This document shows positions 33,057 to 42,129 of a stretch of 64,000 bases of DNA, piece by piece (position 1 is the stretch's first letter; each line of letters starts with the position of its first letter). The stretch is from Flavobacterium sp. Leaf82. Its GTDB lineage: Bacteria > Bacteroidota > Bacteroidia > Flavobacteriales > Flavobacteriaceae. A program made the position numbers and the translations under genes. The notes below the pieces were generated by a model. That model searched no databases, was not told the origin of the DNA, and saw nothing but the letters and a program-made list of their open reading frames with translations. Location of the stretch: positions 1 to 64,000 of the forward strand of contig NZ_LMMA01000032.1 in the NCBI RefSeq assembly GCF_001422725.1, read 5' to 3'.

Positions 33057-33333
33057 AGTCTAGCTTGTTTTTTATATAATATTTACCATCCAGATCTTCA
33101 TCAAAATCATCTATTTTAACGGGTTTTGGTTTTGGTTTATTTGCAATTGCCTTCTTTTTCCACATCTCGAATTTTTCAAGTGGCATCTTCTTTTTCATGA
33201 TTTCCAGAACTTCTTTTTCTGCCAATCCAAATTCTTTTTTTATGATCTCAAATGGATTTTTTTCTTCTAAGGCTAGCGAAACAAGTTTTTCGGTTTGTTC
33301 CCAATTCAATTCTTTGCGGTTACTCTTTTTCAT
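33055..33333 (-). CDS. DUF2805/TIGR03643-family small protein
   Basis: This is a 92-residue cytosolic protein. The frame can start at a GTG at 33336, but the adjacent ATG (33333) is more likely. The first 65 residues (RKELNWEQTEKLVSLALEEKNPFEIIKKEFGLAEKEVLEIMKKKMPLEKFEMWKKKA) match the conserved core of the family known as DUF2805 or TIGR03643, which looks like a small helix-turn-helix-type bundle. The tail is basic, then acidic (KPKPKPVKIDDFDEDLDGKYYI). Function is unknown. The terminator lies right at the stop codon. Confidence 0.8.
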   Translation of the reverse strand: MKKSNRKELNWEQTEKLVSLALEEKNPFEIIKKEFGLAEKEVLEIMKKKMPLEKFEMWKKKAIANKPKPKPVKIDDFDEDLDGKYYIKNKLD

Positions 33334-33453
33334 CACGTGAAAATTAATTCAAAATAGGGGTTAATGATTAATAGATTGATTTTCAATTTAAGTATCAATA
33401 TTAATAAAAAAAATAATTAGTTGGTTCGTTCTGTGAAATTTTTTTTAATGATT

Positions 33454-34281
33454 TTAACTGTTTTTTGCAGATCTTGATTTTTGAAACGGAATTTGCAATA
33501 AATTTTTTAATCTGTTGTTTTCTTCCTTACTCATATGTGTGTCTACTCCATAAATTAATTCTTCTTTTGGAAGACTTGTAAAAGTGCCAAAAATGCGGTC
33601 CCAAACAGAGAAAATGTTGCCATAATTACTATCTGTATAAGGTAAAACATAATGATGATGCACTTTATGCATATTAGGAGAAATGATAAAATAACTCAGT
33701 ATGACATCTAGTTTATTGGGTAAAGAAATATTTGCATGATTAAACTGTGAAAAAATAACAGAGAGACTCTGATATAAGAAAACCATCCACATGGGAGCTC
33801 CTATAATTAAAACCCCAAGAGTTGTAAATATAAACCTAATGATACTTTCTCCGGGATGATGTCTGTTGGCAGTTGTGGTATCGATCCAGGTATCTGTATG
33901 ATGAACGATATGAAAACGCCATAAGAATTTTATTTTATGCTGAATATAATGAGCGAGATAAGCCCCGATCAAGTCTAATAAAAGTAACCCGATGATGGTA
34001 TAAAGCCAAATTGGTATTGCAGGCATCCATTGCAGAATTCCAAAATGATTTTCTATTGTCCAGTTTGCTGTTCTAATTAAAATAAAAGCTAAAACAAAAT
34101 TGACAATGATTGTAGTAAACGTCAAAAAGAAATTGATTCCTGCATGTTGCCATTTTCGGTATTGCATCCTGAATAATGGAAATGTGTTTTCGATGAGCCA
34201 AAAAAGTGTAATACCACCCACGAGTATCAAGCTTCTGTGTGAGGACGGAATCGTACTGAAATATGCTATAATATCATTCAT
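33454..34281 (-). CDS. Fatty acid hydroxylase / sterol desaturase superfamily membrane enzyme
   Basis: This 275-residue inner-membrane di-iron enzyme has four to five hydrophobic helices. It carries the histidine clusters of the superfamily: AHYIQHKIKFLWRFHIVHHTD (HxxxH and HxxHH), NRHHPGE, and a C-terminal MHKVHHHY. The ATG at 34281 is used, since the longer frame begins at TTG. The HHPGES and WDRIFGTF motifs are common in bacterial members that hydroxylate or desaturate lipids such as carotenoids, sterols or alkylglycerols. The specific substrate cannot be deduced. No carotenoid gene is next to it. Confidence 0.88.
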   Translation of the reverse strand: MNDIIAYFSTIPSSHRSLILVGGITLFWLIENTFPLFRMQYRKWQHAGINFFLTFTTIIVNFVLAFILIRTANWTIENHFGILQWMPAIPIWLYTIIGLLLLDLIGAYLAHYIQHKIKFLWRFHIVHHTDTWIDTTTANRHHPGESIIRFIFTTLGVLIIGAPMWMVFLYQSLSVIFSQFNHANISLPNKLDVILSYFIISPNMHKVHHHYVLPYTDSNYGNIFSVWDRIFGTFTSLPKEELIYGVDTHMSKEENNRLKNLLQIPFQKSRSAKNS

Positions 34282-34356
34282 AAAAGTAAAATTAGATTGA
34301 TACAAGTTATAATCTGTTTGCTATAAAGAGATTATCTAAAGTATTGGCATATAAAA

Positions 34357-34398
34357 AAAAGAGAAAACCGAATATAAATATATCTGATTTTCTCTTTA
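34357..34398 (-). terminator. Terminator downstream of aqpZ
   Basis: AAAGAGAAAA / TTTTCTCTTT stem around a roughly 20-nt AT-rich loop, with T residues on the minus strand. It is about 95 bp past the aqpZ stop codon. Confidence 0.6.
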
Positions 34399-34493
34399 AA
34401 AGTAAGTTATAAGGTAAATATTTTTATGATTTTTTAGTCTGATATTGCTCAATAAGTAAGCAATATAAAAATCTATAGCTTATATGTTAATGA

Positions 34494-35216
34494 TTATTGA
34501 GCTGAATGCTCCGTTTCGTCATTCTTTTGTAATAATGTTTTGTATATAAATCCGGCAAGAATAGCGCCTAAAATTGGTGCGACCCAAAATAACCAAACCT
34601 GAGATAATGGTTCTCCACCTGTAAAAATAGCTTGTGATAATGATCTTGCAGGGTTTACAGAAGTATTGGTAATTGGAATACTTATTAAGTGAATTAAAGT
34701 AAGTGCTAATCCAATTGCTATACCGCAAAAATTAGTATTGGCACATTTATCCGTCGCTCCCAGAATTATTATCAGGAAAAAGAATGTTAGTATAAATTCT
34801 GCTATAAAGGCAGATTGCAAAGAATAACCATCAGGCGAGAATGCTCCGTAACCATTTGATGCAAAAGCTCCGGCTTGCAAATTGTTTATTGCATTTCCTG
34901 CTTTACCAGTCCAAATGATGAATAATGTTCCTGCAGCAGCAATTGCTCCAACACATTGGGAAATAATATAAGGTAAAAGATCTTTTGCAGGAAATCTTCC
35001 GCCTGCCCATAAACCAAGAGAAACCGCAGGATTAAAATGTCCTCCTGAAATGTGACCTACAGCATATGCCATTGTTAATACTGTTAAACCAAACGCAAGT
35101 GCAACACCCGCAAATCCAATTCCCAAAGTAGGAAATCCAGCTGCAAAAAGTGCGCTTCCACAACCTCCAAAAACTAGCCAATAAGTTCCGAAGAACTCTG
35201 CAAATAATTTTTTCAT
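34494..35216 (-). CDS. aqpZ: Aquaporin Z
   Basis: This 240-residue inner-membrane water channel has six transmembrane helices and both half-helix motifs: [12 protein letters not shown] (about residue 63) and [10 protein letters not shown] (about residue 185). The segment [24 protein letters not shown] is nearly the AqpZ signature and includes the selectivity-filter His and Arg, so water rather than glycerol is the expected substrate. It begins with [28 protein letters not shown], also typical. It starts 29 bp after the DoxX-like gene on the same strand, suggesting co-transcription. Confidence 0.95.
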   Translation of the reverse strand: MKKLFAEFFGTYWLVFGGCGSALFAAGFPTLGIGFAGVALAFGLTVLTMAYAVGHISGGHFNPAVSLGLWAGGRFPAKDLLPYIISQCVGAIAAAGTLFIIWTGKAGNAINNLQAGAFASNGYGAFSPDGYSLQSAFIAEFILTFFFLIIILGATDKCANTNFCGIAIGLALTLIHLISIPITNTSVNPARSLSQAIFTGGEPLSQVWLFWVAPILGAILAGFIYKTLLQKNDETEHSAQ

Positions 35217-35245
35217 AATAAAATAATTTAATTAATAGTTGATTG

Positions 35246-35602
35246 TTAAAGGGTATATTGGTATGCCCAAAAAATCAAAACAAATTGTAAGGGTAAACGT
35301 ACAAATAAAATCCAGTTTGGTAAGCCAAAACTTGCTTTTTTATTTTGATACATGAAAAGATTTGCCGGGAATACAGCAATTAGTAATGCTATGATTCCCC
35401 ACGCAGCAAAATTTGTTGTGTAATTAACCATTAGGAGGATGCCTAAAACAATTTCGGCACCTCCGCTTAAAAAATTTATTAATTTGGGGTTTGTGAAAAA
35501 AGGTGGAATGATTCTAACATACATTCCGGGATTTCTAAAATGATTTAATCCGGCAATAATATAGAGAGCAGCCATTAAATATAAATGCCAAGGTAAATTC
35601 AT
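35246..35602 (-). CDS. DoxX-like small membrane protein
   Basis: This 118-residue protein has four hydrophobic segments. It matches the DoxX/DoxD-like group: an early YIIAGLNHFRNPGMYVRIIPPF motif, GGAEIVLGILLMVN in the second helix, FPANLFMYQNK and a C-terminal PLQFVLIFWAYQYTL helix. Family members are small membrane proteins, some linked to thiol or sulfur redox processes, but most have no known role. The aquaporin gene follows 29 bp later and is probably translated from the same mRNA. Confidence 0.82.
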   Translation of the reverse strand: MNLPWHLYLMAALYIIAGLNHFRNPGMYVRIIPPFFTNPKLINFLSGGAEIVLGILLMVNYTTNFAAWGIIALLIAVFPANLFMYQNKKASFGLPNWILFVRLPLQFVLIFWAYQYTL

Positions 35603-35692
35603 GATGATATGTAATTGTTTGTCACGAATTTATAAAAAAATTAACAATTATTACATTACAAACGGCTTTTTTTTAATGGTTTGCAAAATAAG

Positions 35693-36589
35693 TTAATTTT
35701 TACGCTTAAAATTTACATTCATGATAATTATGGCAAAAATGATTAAAACGATTCCTATCCATTGTGATAAGATCACTTTTTCATCTAATAATATGTAAGC
35801 CATCATTACAGAAACAGGAAGTTCAAGTGCAGATACGATACTTCCCAGTCCAATTCCGGTTAGCGGGAAACCTGCAGTCATTAACATTGGAGGGATAATT
35901 GTGCCAAAAAGCGCCAGAATAATTCCCCATTTCATGAAAATTTCAAAGTTAAAAGGAGTTACCTGAGTCGCAATTGCAAATGAAAATACAATTACAGATC
36001 CTCCTAAAAGCATGTATAAACTACGTTGTGCAGATGAAATTTCGGTTGCAACGCTGTTTGCGGTAAACATTGTTGTAGTAAACGACGCTGCTGCCAGGAT
36101 TCCCCACGCGAGACCACGCCAATCCAGTGCTACATCATTATGAATAATATTTGTTGCTAAAACAGTCCCTGCAAGAACTATAAATACGGCAATCACTTTT
36201 TGTTTTGAAGGCAGTTTTTTTTCTAAAATCATTTCAAGTAAAACACCCATCCAAACGGTTTGCATTAATAAAACGATGCCAATAGAAACCGGTATGTATT
36301 TTACCGCCAGATAATAGAATAAACTTGTCATACCTAATGAAGTACCGGCAAGCATTAAACTGAAAATATTTTTTTTGGTTGCTTTTACAACATTGTCCCT
36401 ATGTTTTGCTTTTTGAAATGCATTTATCAATAAAATTCCAATAATTCCTAACACAAATTGAGATGTGGTTACTTCAGCAGTTGTATATCCTTCTGAATAG
36501 GCCATTTTTACAAAAGTAGCTAACATTCCGTAAGTTGTGGCGCCTATTGCAACTAAAAATACTCCCTTTAATACATTGTTTTGTGACAT
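35693..36589 (-). CDS. EamA/DMT-superfamily transporter
   Basis: This 298-residue inner-membrane protein has ten hydrophobic helices arranged as two EamA repeats (about 8-140 and 155-295). Typical features are the YYLAVKYIPVSIGIVLLMQTVWMGVLLEMIL segment at the end of the first repeat and GLGSIVSALELPVSVMMAYILLDEKVILSQWIGIVLI in the second. Members export amino acids, metabolites or drugs, and the substrate is not predictable. A CAAAGGTA box (TAnnTTTG type on the minus strand) at 36630-36623 lies 34-41 bp before the ATG. It is a single gene. Confidence 0.9.
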   Translation of the reverse strand: MSQNNVLKGVFLVAIGATTYGMLATFVKMAYSEGYTTAEVTTSQFVLGIIGILLINAFQKAKHRDNVVKATKKNIFSLMLAGTSLGMTSLFYYLAVKYIPVSIGIVLLMQTVWMGVLLEMILEKKLPSKQKVIAVFIVLAGTVLATNIIHNDVALDWRGLAWGILAAASFTTTMFTANSVATEISSAQRSLYMLLGGSVIVFSFAIATQVTPFNFEIFMKWGIILALFGTIIPPMLMTAGFPLTGIGLGSIVSALELPVSVMMAYILLDEKVILSQWIGIVLIIFAIIIMNVNFKRKN

Positions 36590-36742
36590 CGTAATTTGTT
36601 TAAATTAAAAAAATAAAGCCGGCAAAGGTAAGCTATTTTGTTTAGGATTTAATAGAAATCGGACTTAAATGCTAGAATGAGTTTATTTTGAGAGTCAATT
36701 TTGGTCTTAAAATTATGAATTTGATAGTATTACATAAAATAA

Positions 36743-36777
36743 ATAACCCATCAAAAAACAATATTTTGATGGGTTAC
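36743..36777 (-). terminator. Terminator of the gldI / PPIase cluster
   Basis: AACCCATCAAAA / TTTTGATGGGTT stem with a short A-rich loop, 26 bp past the stop codon of the last gene of the cluster. Confidence 0.85.
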
Positions 36778-36802
36778 ATTATATCTGATAAAAATAAATA
36801 TT

Positions 36803-37936
36803 TTATTTTACAGGTTGATTTTGATACGTTTCAATTTCAAAAATCAAAGTTGAGTTTGGCGGAATCACTCCTCCGGCACCTTTTTCTCCATACGCTAAAT
36901 TTGAAGGAAGAAAGAAAATTGCTTTTTCACCGTCAGTCATTAAATCTAGTGCTTCGATAAAACCCGGAATCATTCCGTCTTTTTTACCTACAGTAAAAGG
37001 AAAAGCCTGATATCCTTTTTGTGCATCGCGGTTTGCATCATATTTGCCATACGCTTTTGCAACGCTTGCCATACTGCTGTCGAATAGATTTCCGTCTTCA
37101 AAATATCCTGCATAGTGAAAATAGATTGCAGAACCTTCAGCTCCTTTAACTCCAGTTCCTTTTTTCGTAATAACGTATTTTAAACCTGACGCCGTTGTAG
37201 TTGCTTTTGCTTTATTAGCTGCAAAATAAGCCGCTTTTTCTTTTACTACTTTTTGAGATTCTGCCTTCTTAGCTTCTTGTTTTTTAACATCGTCTGCTAA
37301 AACTTTTACAGCGTTAAACTTCTTTGCAGCATCACCTTTACGGGTAATTGTAATTTTTGTCATAATATCATCCTGAACAATTTTATTTACATTGTCCATT
37401 CCTGAAACTACATGACCAAAAATAGTATGTTTTCCGTTTAACCAAGGCGTTTCTTTATGTGTGATAAAAAATTGGCTTCCGTTTGTAGCAGGACCTGAAT
37501 TTGCCATTGCAAGAACACCGCCTTTTTCAAACTTCAGTTCTTCTACAAATTCGTCTTTAAAAGCATATCCGGGACCTCCTGATCCGTTTCCGTCAGGATC
37601 TCCTCCCTGAATCATGAAATCGTTGATAACCCTGTGAAATTTCAATCCGTCATAGAAAGGTTTTCCTTTTAGTCTTTCCACTTTTACATTCGGATTATTT
37701 CCTTCTGCCAATGAAATAAAGTTTGCTACAGTTACCGGTGTTTTTACGTATTCTAATGATAATACGATATCACCTTTTGTAGTTGATATAGTAGCAAAAA
37801 TACCATCATTAGGATTTGTAGCTGTTTTTGCAATAACTTTTGTAGCCGGAGCTTTTGGTTTTGCTGCCGGTTTTTTTGTCTGAGCCTGCATGTTTACAAC
37901 TGCAAGGCAAAATAAAACTAGAAATTTAAATTTCAT
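36803..37936 (-). CDS. Exported cyclophilin-FKBP fusion peptidyl-prolyl isomerase
   Basis: This 377-residue periplasmic protein has a signal peptide (VVNMQAQ) and a Lys/Ala/Pro-rich linker (TKKPAAKPKAPATK). Residues about 48-205 are a cyclophilin-type PPIase (FHRVINDFMIQGGDPDGNGSGGPGY, NGSQFFITHKETPWLNGKHTIFGHVVSGMD). Residues about 245-375 are an FKBP domain (YVITKKGTG, YFHYAGYFEDGNLFDSS, VGKKDGMIPGFIEALDLMTDGEKAIFFLPSNLAYGEKGAGGVIPPNSTLIFEIE). Both domains catalyse proline isomerisation in exported proteins. It is a close paralog of the next gene upstream and lies 40 bp after it. It probably belongs to the gldI cluster. Confidence 0.93.
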   Translation of the reverse strand: MKFKFLVLFCLAVVNMQAQTKKPAAKPKAPATKVIAKTATNPNDGIFATISTTKGDIVLSLEYVKTPVTVANFISLAEGNNPNVKVERLKGKPFYDGLKFHRVINDFMIQGGDPDGNGSGGPGYAFKDEFVEELKFEKGGVLAMANSGPATNGSQFFITHKETPWLNGKHTIFGHVVSGMDNVNKIVQDDIMTKITITRKGDAAKKFNAVKVLADDVKKQEAKKAESQKVVKEKAAYFAANKAKATTTASGLKYVITKKGTGVKGAEGSAIYFHYAGYFEDGNLFDSSMASVAKAYGKYDANRDAQKGYQAFPFTVGKKDGMIPGFIEALDLMTDGEKAIFFLPSNLAYGEKGAGGVIPPNSTLIFEIETYQNQPVK

Positions 37937-37976
37937 GATTTTCTCAATTTAAGTCTAAGTTAATCTTTATGTATAA

Positions 37977-39053
37977 TTATTGTGGCTTTTCTAATAATTG
38001 AATTTCGAAAATGATATTCGCATTTGGCGGAATCACTCCTCCGGCACCAGTTGCTCCGTAAGCTAAATGAGACGGAATAAAAAGAATAGCTTTGTCTCCA
38101 AATGAAAGTTGTTCGATTCCTTCTATAAATCCTGGGATCATACCATCTTTACGACCTGCCTGAAACGGAATTGGCTGATATCCGTGTTGTTCAGCTCTTG
38201 AAACATCAAATTTTCCAAAAGCTTTATTAACTTCTTCTACGCTGGAGTCAAATAAAGTTCCGTCTTCTAAAAATCCTGAATAGTGAATGTATAATTGTGT
38301 TCCCGAAGTTGGCTTTTTACCCGTTCCTTTTTCAGTAATTAAATATTCTAAACCTGAATTTGTTTTAGTAGTTTTAGATTTTACAGAAGCAAAATATTCT
38401 ACTTTTTCTTTTTGAACGTCTGCATATTTACCTTTTTCTTTGGCAATTTCAGAGAAATAGTCTGTAAATACTTTTACAGCATCAAACTTTTTAGCTGCTT
38501 CTCCATTTCTAATAATGGTTACGGCTACAATAGTATCACCTTGTTTTACCTGATTTACAACTTCCTGACCTTTTTCTACAACATGACCAAAAATTGTATG
38601 TTTCCCGTCTAACCATGGAGTTTCAACATGTGTAATAAAAAATTGACTGCTGTTTGTTCCCGGACCGTTATTCGCCATTGCTAAAACACCTGCTTTATCG
38701 AACTTTAGATCAGTGATTTCGTCTTTAAATTTATATCCTGTATCTCCAGAACCAGTTCCTTCAGGATCTCCGGTCTGAATCATGAAATCTTCTATAACTC
38801 TGTGGAATTTCAAGCCATCAAAAAAAGGTTTCTTTTTTAAGTAATCTTTTGTTACAAACTCGTTTTTACCTTCGGCTAAGGTTACAAAATTAGCAACAGT
38901 AACAGGAGCTTTTTTATAATCTAATTCAACAATAATATGTCCTTTATTGGTTTCAATATCAGCATACAAACCATCAGGCAAGTTACTGTGCTCGTCCTTG
39001 CAAGAATATAATGAGCTAACGGCTATTAGTAATAGTAAAATACTCTTTTTCAT
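37977..39053 (-). CDS. Lipoprotein cyclophilin-FKBP fusion peptidyl-prolyl isomerase
   Basis: This 358-residue envelope lipoprotein has its lipid Cys at residue 18 (SSLYSC). It has the same two-domain design as its downstream neighbour: cyclophilin at about 25-190 (FHRVIEDFMIQTGDPEGTGSGDTGY, NSSQFFITHVETPWLDGKHTIFGHVVEKGQ) and FKBP at about 230-357 (YLITEKGTG, YIHYSGFLEDGTLFDSS, YGATGAGGVIPPNANIIFEIQLLE). The two copies differ mainly in how they are tethered, one being lipid-anchored and the other soluble. It lies 16 bp after gldI on the same strand, so the three PPIases are probably one transcript for folding secreted or gliding proteins. Confidence 0.93.
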   Translation of the reverse strand: MKKSILLLLIAVSSLYSCKDEHSNLPDGLYADIETNKGHIIVELDYKKAPVTVANFVTLAEGKNEFVTKDYLKKKPFFDGLKFHRVIEDFMIQTGDPEGTGSGDTGYKFKDEITDLKFDKAGVLAMANNGPGTNSSQFFITHVETPWLDGKHTIFGHVVEKGQEVVNQVKQGDTIVAVTIIRNGEAAKKFDAVKVFTDYFSEIAKEKGKYADVQKEKVEYFASVKSKTTKTNSGLEYLITEKGTGKKPTSGTQLYIHYSGFLEDGTLFDSSVEEVNKAFGKFDVSRAEQHGYQPIPFQAGRKDGMIPGFIEGIEQLSFGDKAILFIPSHLAYGATGAGGVIPPNANIIFEIQLLEKPQ

Positions 39054-39069
39054 TTTTAAAATGTTGTTT

Positions 39070-39726
39070 TTATGGGTTTATTGTATCTTTTTTAATTGCA
39101 GCTGCAGGTTTTGGCGTCACAGGTTTTGGAGCAGTTACAGTTGGGGTCTGACCTGCTACAGGTGCTGGTTTAGCCGCTGGATCCGGTACAAAATTGCGAA
39201 GCGTAACGGTACAAATTAAAGACTGGTTTGTGCCTATTTTTTTGTTGTCTCCGTGATATCCATATGCCATATGAGAAGGAAATAAGAAAGTCACAGTTTC
39301 ATTTTTATGCATCATTTTGATACCATCACGTAATCCCATCATGATATCTTGTTTGTCTACATAATAAGTTTGCGGGCCAAGATCAGCTTCAGAGTAAATA
39401 ATTGTACCTTTTATATCTTTTACTTCTAAATTAAAATAAGCAATATCTCCTTTTTTGGGAGTTGCAGGATCTGCCGAGTTTTGCTCGTCATAATACAGCC
39501 AATATCCTTTTCTGGTAGCGTAATATTTTATTTTTGGATTACTTTTAATTATTTTTTTTATGGTTTCTTCTTCGTTTGCTATCAGTTTTTTATTTCTGTC
39601 AACAGATTTTTTCATAAAGGTACCTGAAGCCTGAGAGATAGGTCTTCTCGCTTCTTCGTGCTGTTTGCAGCTCACCAATAAAACAGCAAAAAGTAGGGTG
39701 TAAATGCTTAGTTTTAAGTAGTTCAT
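39070..39726 (-). CDS. gldI: Gliding motility lipoprotein GldI (FKBP-type PPIase)
   Basis: This 218-residue lipoprotein has its lipid Cys at residue 20 (AVLLVSC), followed by KQHEEARRPISQASGTFMKKSVDRNKKLIANEE, the conserved GldI N-terminal region. An FKBP domain at about 85-185 (GDIAYFNLEVKDIKG, VDKQDIMMGLRDGIKMMHKNETVTFLFPSHMAYGYHGDNKKIGTNQSLICTVTLRNF) follows. The tail is rich in Pro/Ala/Lys. In Flavobacterium johnsoniae, GldI is needed for gliding and for T9SS-dependent secretion, presumably as a folding factor. The upstream DHH phosphoesterase gene lies 6 bp away, and the same pairing is known in relatives. Confidence 0.93.
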   Translation of the reverse strand: MNYLKLSIYTLLFAVLLVSCKQHEEARRPISQASGTFMKKSVDRNKKLIANEEETIKKIIKSNPKIKYYATRKGYWLYYDEQNSADPATPKKGDIAYFNLEVKDIKGTIIYSEADLGPQTYYVDKQDIMMGLRDGIKMMHKNETVTFLFPSHMAYGYHGDNKKIGTNQSLICTVTLRNFVPDPAAKPAPVAGQTPTVTAPKPVTPKPAAAIKKDTINP

Positions 39727-39732
39727 GTGGGG

Positions 39733-40737
39733 TTATATTTTTAGTTTGTTTACTAAATCTTCAAATTTATTCAAGGTTTCTTCCATCGAAACATCTGATC
39801 TTCCACCGGCTGCATTACTATGTCCGCCACCATTAAAATGATCTCTTGCAAACTGGTTTACATCAAAACCTCCTTGCGATCGGAAAGAAATCTTAATGAT
39901 TTTCTCGTCTTTATTTTCGATAAAAATAGCAGTAAAAATAATACCTTTTATACTTAACCCGTAATTAACAATTCCTTCAGTATCGCCTTTTACGTAATCA
40001 AACGAATCAAGTTCATTCTGAGTAAGTGAAGTATAAGATGTTTTATGTTCTGCAAAAACTTTCATGTTCTGCAAAGCGCGACCTAGTAGTTGTAGTCGAC
40101 CGTAAGAGCTGTTGTCAAATAATAAAATAGGTATCTGAGTATTCTCTACTCCTAAATCTATTAAATCTGCAATGATACGATGTGTGTTCCCGGTAGTTCT
40201 AGGAAAACGAAACGAACCTGAATCAGTCAGGATTCCAGTATAAATACAAGTCGCAATGGTTTTATCAATATCTTCTTTTTTTCCTAAGAAAGAAATGAAG
40301 TTATAAAGCATTTCGCAAGTTGATCCTAATGAAGTATCAGAGTAGGTGTAAGCTGCATAATCATCCGGTTTTTGATGATGATCAATCATAATAAACGGAG
40401 CTGTTAACTTTGCTAAAGTATGTTCCATTTCGCCGGTACGATGAAAAGCGTTAAAATCCAGTGTGAATATTAACTCAGCTTCTTCTAATATTTTGGTACA
40501 GTTTATAGTATCTTTTTCAAAGATTTTTACCGTTTCAGAACTTGGTAACCAGGCTAAAAAATCAGGAAAATCGTTTGGAGCAATCACGGTCGGATGGTGA
40601 TTGTTCTTTAATAAAAAATGGTATAAACCTAAGGTTGAACCCATAGCATCACCGTCAGGACCTCTATGCGGAATTATGGCGATTTTCTTTGGGGTTGCGA
40701 GTAACAATTGTATCGCTTGAATATCTTGTATTTTCAT
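39733..40737 (-). CDS. DHH-family phosphoesterase (NrnA-like)
   Basis: This is a 334-residue cytosolic phosphoesterase of the DHH/DHHA1 family. The N-terminal DHH domain holds PHRGPDGDAMGSTLGLYHFL (motif I), LDFNAFHRTGE (motif II), MIDHHQKPDDYAAY (the DHH motif, motif III) and TGILTDSGSFRFPRT (motif IV). The C-terminal DHHA1 domain ends with SFRSQGGFDVNQFARDHFNGGGHSNAAGGRSD, the GGGH substrate-binding loop. NrnA-like members degrade short oligoribonucleotides and/or pAp, using Mn2+. It is immediately upstream of gldI and probably starts that transcript. It is complete, with no lost metal ligands. Confidence 0.92.
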   Translation of the reverse strand: MKIQDIQAIQLLLATPKKIAIIPHRGPDGDAMGSTLGLYHFLLKNNHHPTVIAPNDFPDFLAWLPSSETVKIFEKDTINCTKILEEAELIFTLDFNAFHRTGEMEHTLAKLTAPFIMIDHHQKPDDYAAYTYSDTSLGSTCEMLYNFISFLGKKEDIDKTIATCIYTGILTDSGSFRFPRTTGNTHRIIADLIDLGVENTQIPILLFDNSSYGRLQLLGRALQNMKVFAEHKTSYTSLTQNELDSFDYVKGDTEGIVNYGLSIKGIIFTAIFIENKDEKIIKISFRSQGGFDVNQFARDHFNGGGHSNAAGGRSDVSMEETLNKFEDLVNKLKI

Positions 40738-40868
40738 AGTGTGCGAATTTACATTTTTTTAATGTAATGTTGAAATCATTTTACAGATTAACACACTTTT
40801 ATTAGTTGACAGTTTTCGGTTGCAGTTTTTAGTGCAGACTGTGCCTGAAAACTTTGACTGTGACTAAA

Positions 40869-42104
40869 TTAAAGCCACTTTTGATACAACTTATACTTAG
40901 CGCCTTTTACAATTTGCGATTTATAAATTCCTACAGGACCGGACGAAAAGTAAGCAGTTATACAGGCAATAGCGATAAAAATTCCAGGCTGAATCCCAAA
41001 AAGTTCCATTCCCATAACCGTGCACGCAATAGGAGTGTGGGTTGCGCCGGAAAATACAGCTACAAATCCTAAACCTGCCAGAAAAGCTATTGGCAACGGA
41101 ATTATTAAGGATAATGCACTTCCTAAAGTGGCACCTACAAAAAATAATGGAGTAACTTCACCACCTTTAAAACCTGCTCCTAAAGTAAATCCTGTAAATA
41201 GAATTTTAAGTAAAAAGTCGTACCACGGGATTGCATTCGAAAATGAATCTAGAATCACGGGAACACCTAATCCGGAAAACTTTGTAAATCCAAAACCTGC
41301 AATGGCAATTGCCAGAATGATTCCGCCAATAAAAGGTCGTAGCGGCGGATATTTTATATTTTTTGAAAAAAGAGAACGCCAAAAATGAGTACTTCTGGAA
41401 AATAATAATGCAGCAAAACCGGATAAAATACCGATGATGATAACGTAAAATAAAGTCGAAATGCTAATTTCAGGAACAATAGGAATACTATAATGGGTAT
41501 GTTTAACCTGCCAGAATTCTACAATAAAATAAGCAGTATATGCGACTAAAAAAGATAGAAGGATACTTTTAAAATTAATTTTGCTGAAGTACACAACCTC
41601 TAATGCAAAAATAGCACCCGCCAAAGGAGTTCCAAAAACGGAAGCAAATCCGGCGCTTATTCCCAGAATGATTAAAATTTTACGTTCCGAATTATCTAAA
41701 TTAAAAAGCTTAGTAAATTGATCTGCAATTGCACCTCCCATTTGTACAGCCGTTCCTTCACGACCTGCAGAACCTCCAAATAAATGGGTAATTAAAGTTC
41801 CTAAAAGTACCAAAGGAGCCATTTTAAGCGGAATAATTTTTCTGGGATTTTCGTATTCTTCCAACAATAAATTATTGCCTTTTGCGATAGATTCTCCCCA
41901 GTAATAATAACTATAACCTATGAGTAATCCGCCAAGAGGTAAAAGCCAGATAATCCAGTCATGATGAATTCTATATTGTGTCACCCATTCGAGTGCAACT
42001 AAGAAAAATGCAGATGCAGATCCGGACAAAATACCTATTAAAACACAAATGAAAATCCATTTGAAAATTGCCAGAAGTATTTGTTTTGGGGTTTGAGAAG
42101 TCAT
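40869..42104 (-). CDS. CLC-family anion transporter, probable fluoride/proton antiporter type
   Basis: This 411-residue inner-membrane protein has about 10-12 hydrophobic segments. The CLC core is clear: GGSAGREGTAVQMGG with the gating Glu, GISAGFASVFGTPLAGAIFALE, and GAGFKGGEVTPLFFVGATLG. Two features depart from chloride CLCs. The usual GSGIP anion loop is replaced by AKGNNLLLEEYENPRKIIPL, and the gate reads GREGT rather than GREGP. As I recall, both mark the CLC-F branch that exports fluoride in exchange for protons, though annotation pipelines usually call it a voltage-gated chloride channel. No fluoride-riboswitch-like structure was found in the short upstream gap. Confidence 0.8.
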   Translation of the reverse strand: MTSQTPKQILLAIFKWIFICVLIGILSGSASAFFLVALEWVTQYRIHHDWIIWLLPLGGLLIGYSYYYWGESIAKGNNLLLEEYENPRKIIPLKMAPLVLLGTLITHLFGGSAGREGTAVQMGGAIADQFTKLFNLDNSERKILIILGISAGFASVFGTPLAGAIFALEVVYFSKINFKSILLSFLVAYTAYFIVEFWQVKHTHYSIPIVPEISISTLFYVIIIGILSGFAALLFSRSTHFWRSLFSKNIKYPPLRPFIGGIILAIAIAGFGFTKFSGLGVPVILDSFSNAIPWYDFLLKILFTGFTLGAGFKGGEVTPLFFVGATLGSALSLIIPLPIAFLAGLGFVAVFSGATHTPIACTVMGMELFGIQPGIFIAIACITAYFSSGPVGIYKSQIVKGAKYKLYQKWL

Positions 42105-42129
42105 TAATTATTTAAGAGAAGTTTTTTCT

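Noticed and set aside
36688-36960. 90-codon plus-strand frame opposite the end of the PPIase gene
   Set aside because: It overlaps a terminator and the antisense of conserved FKBP sequence, so it is a shadow frame.
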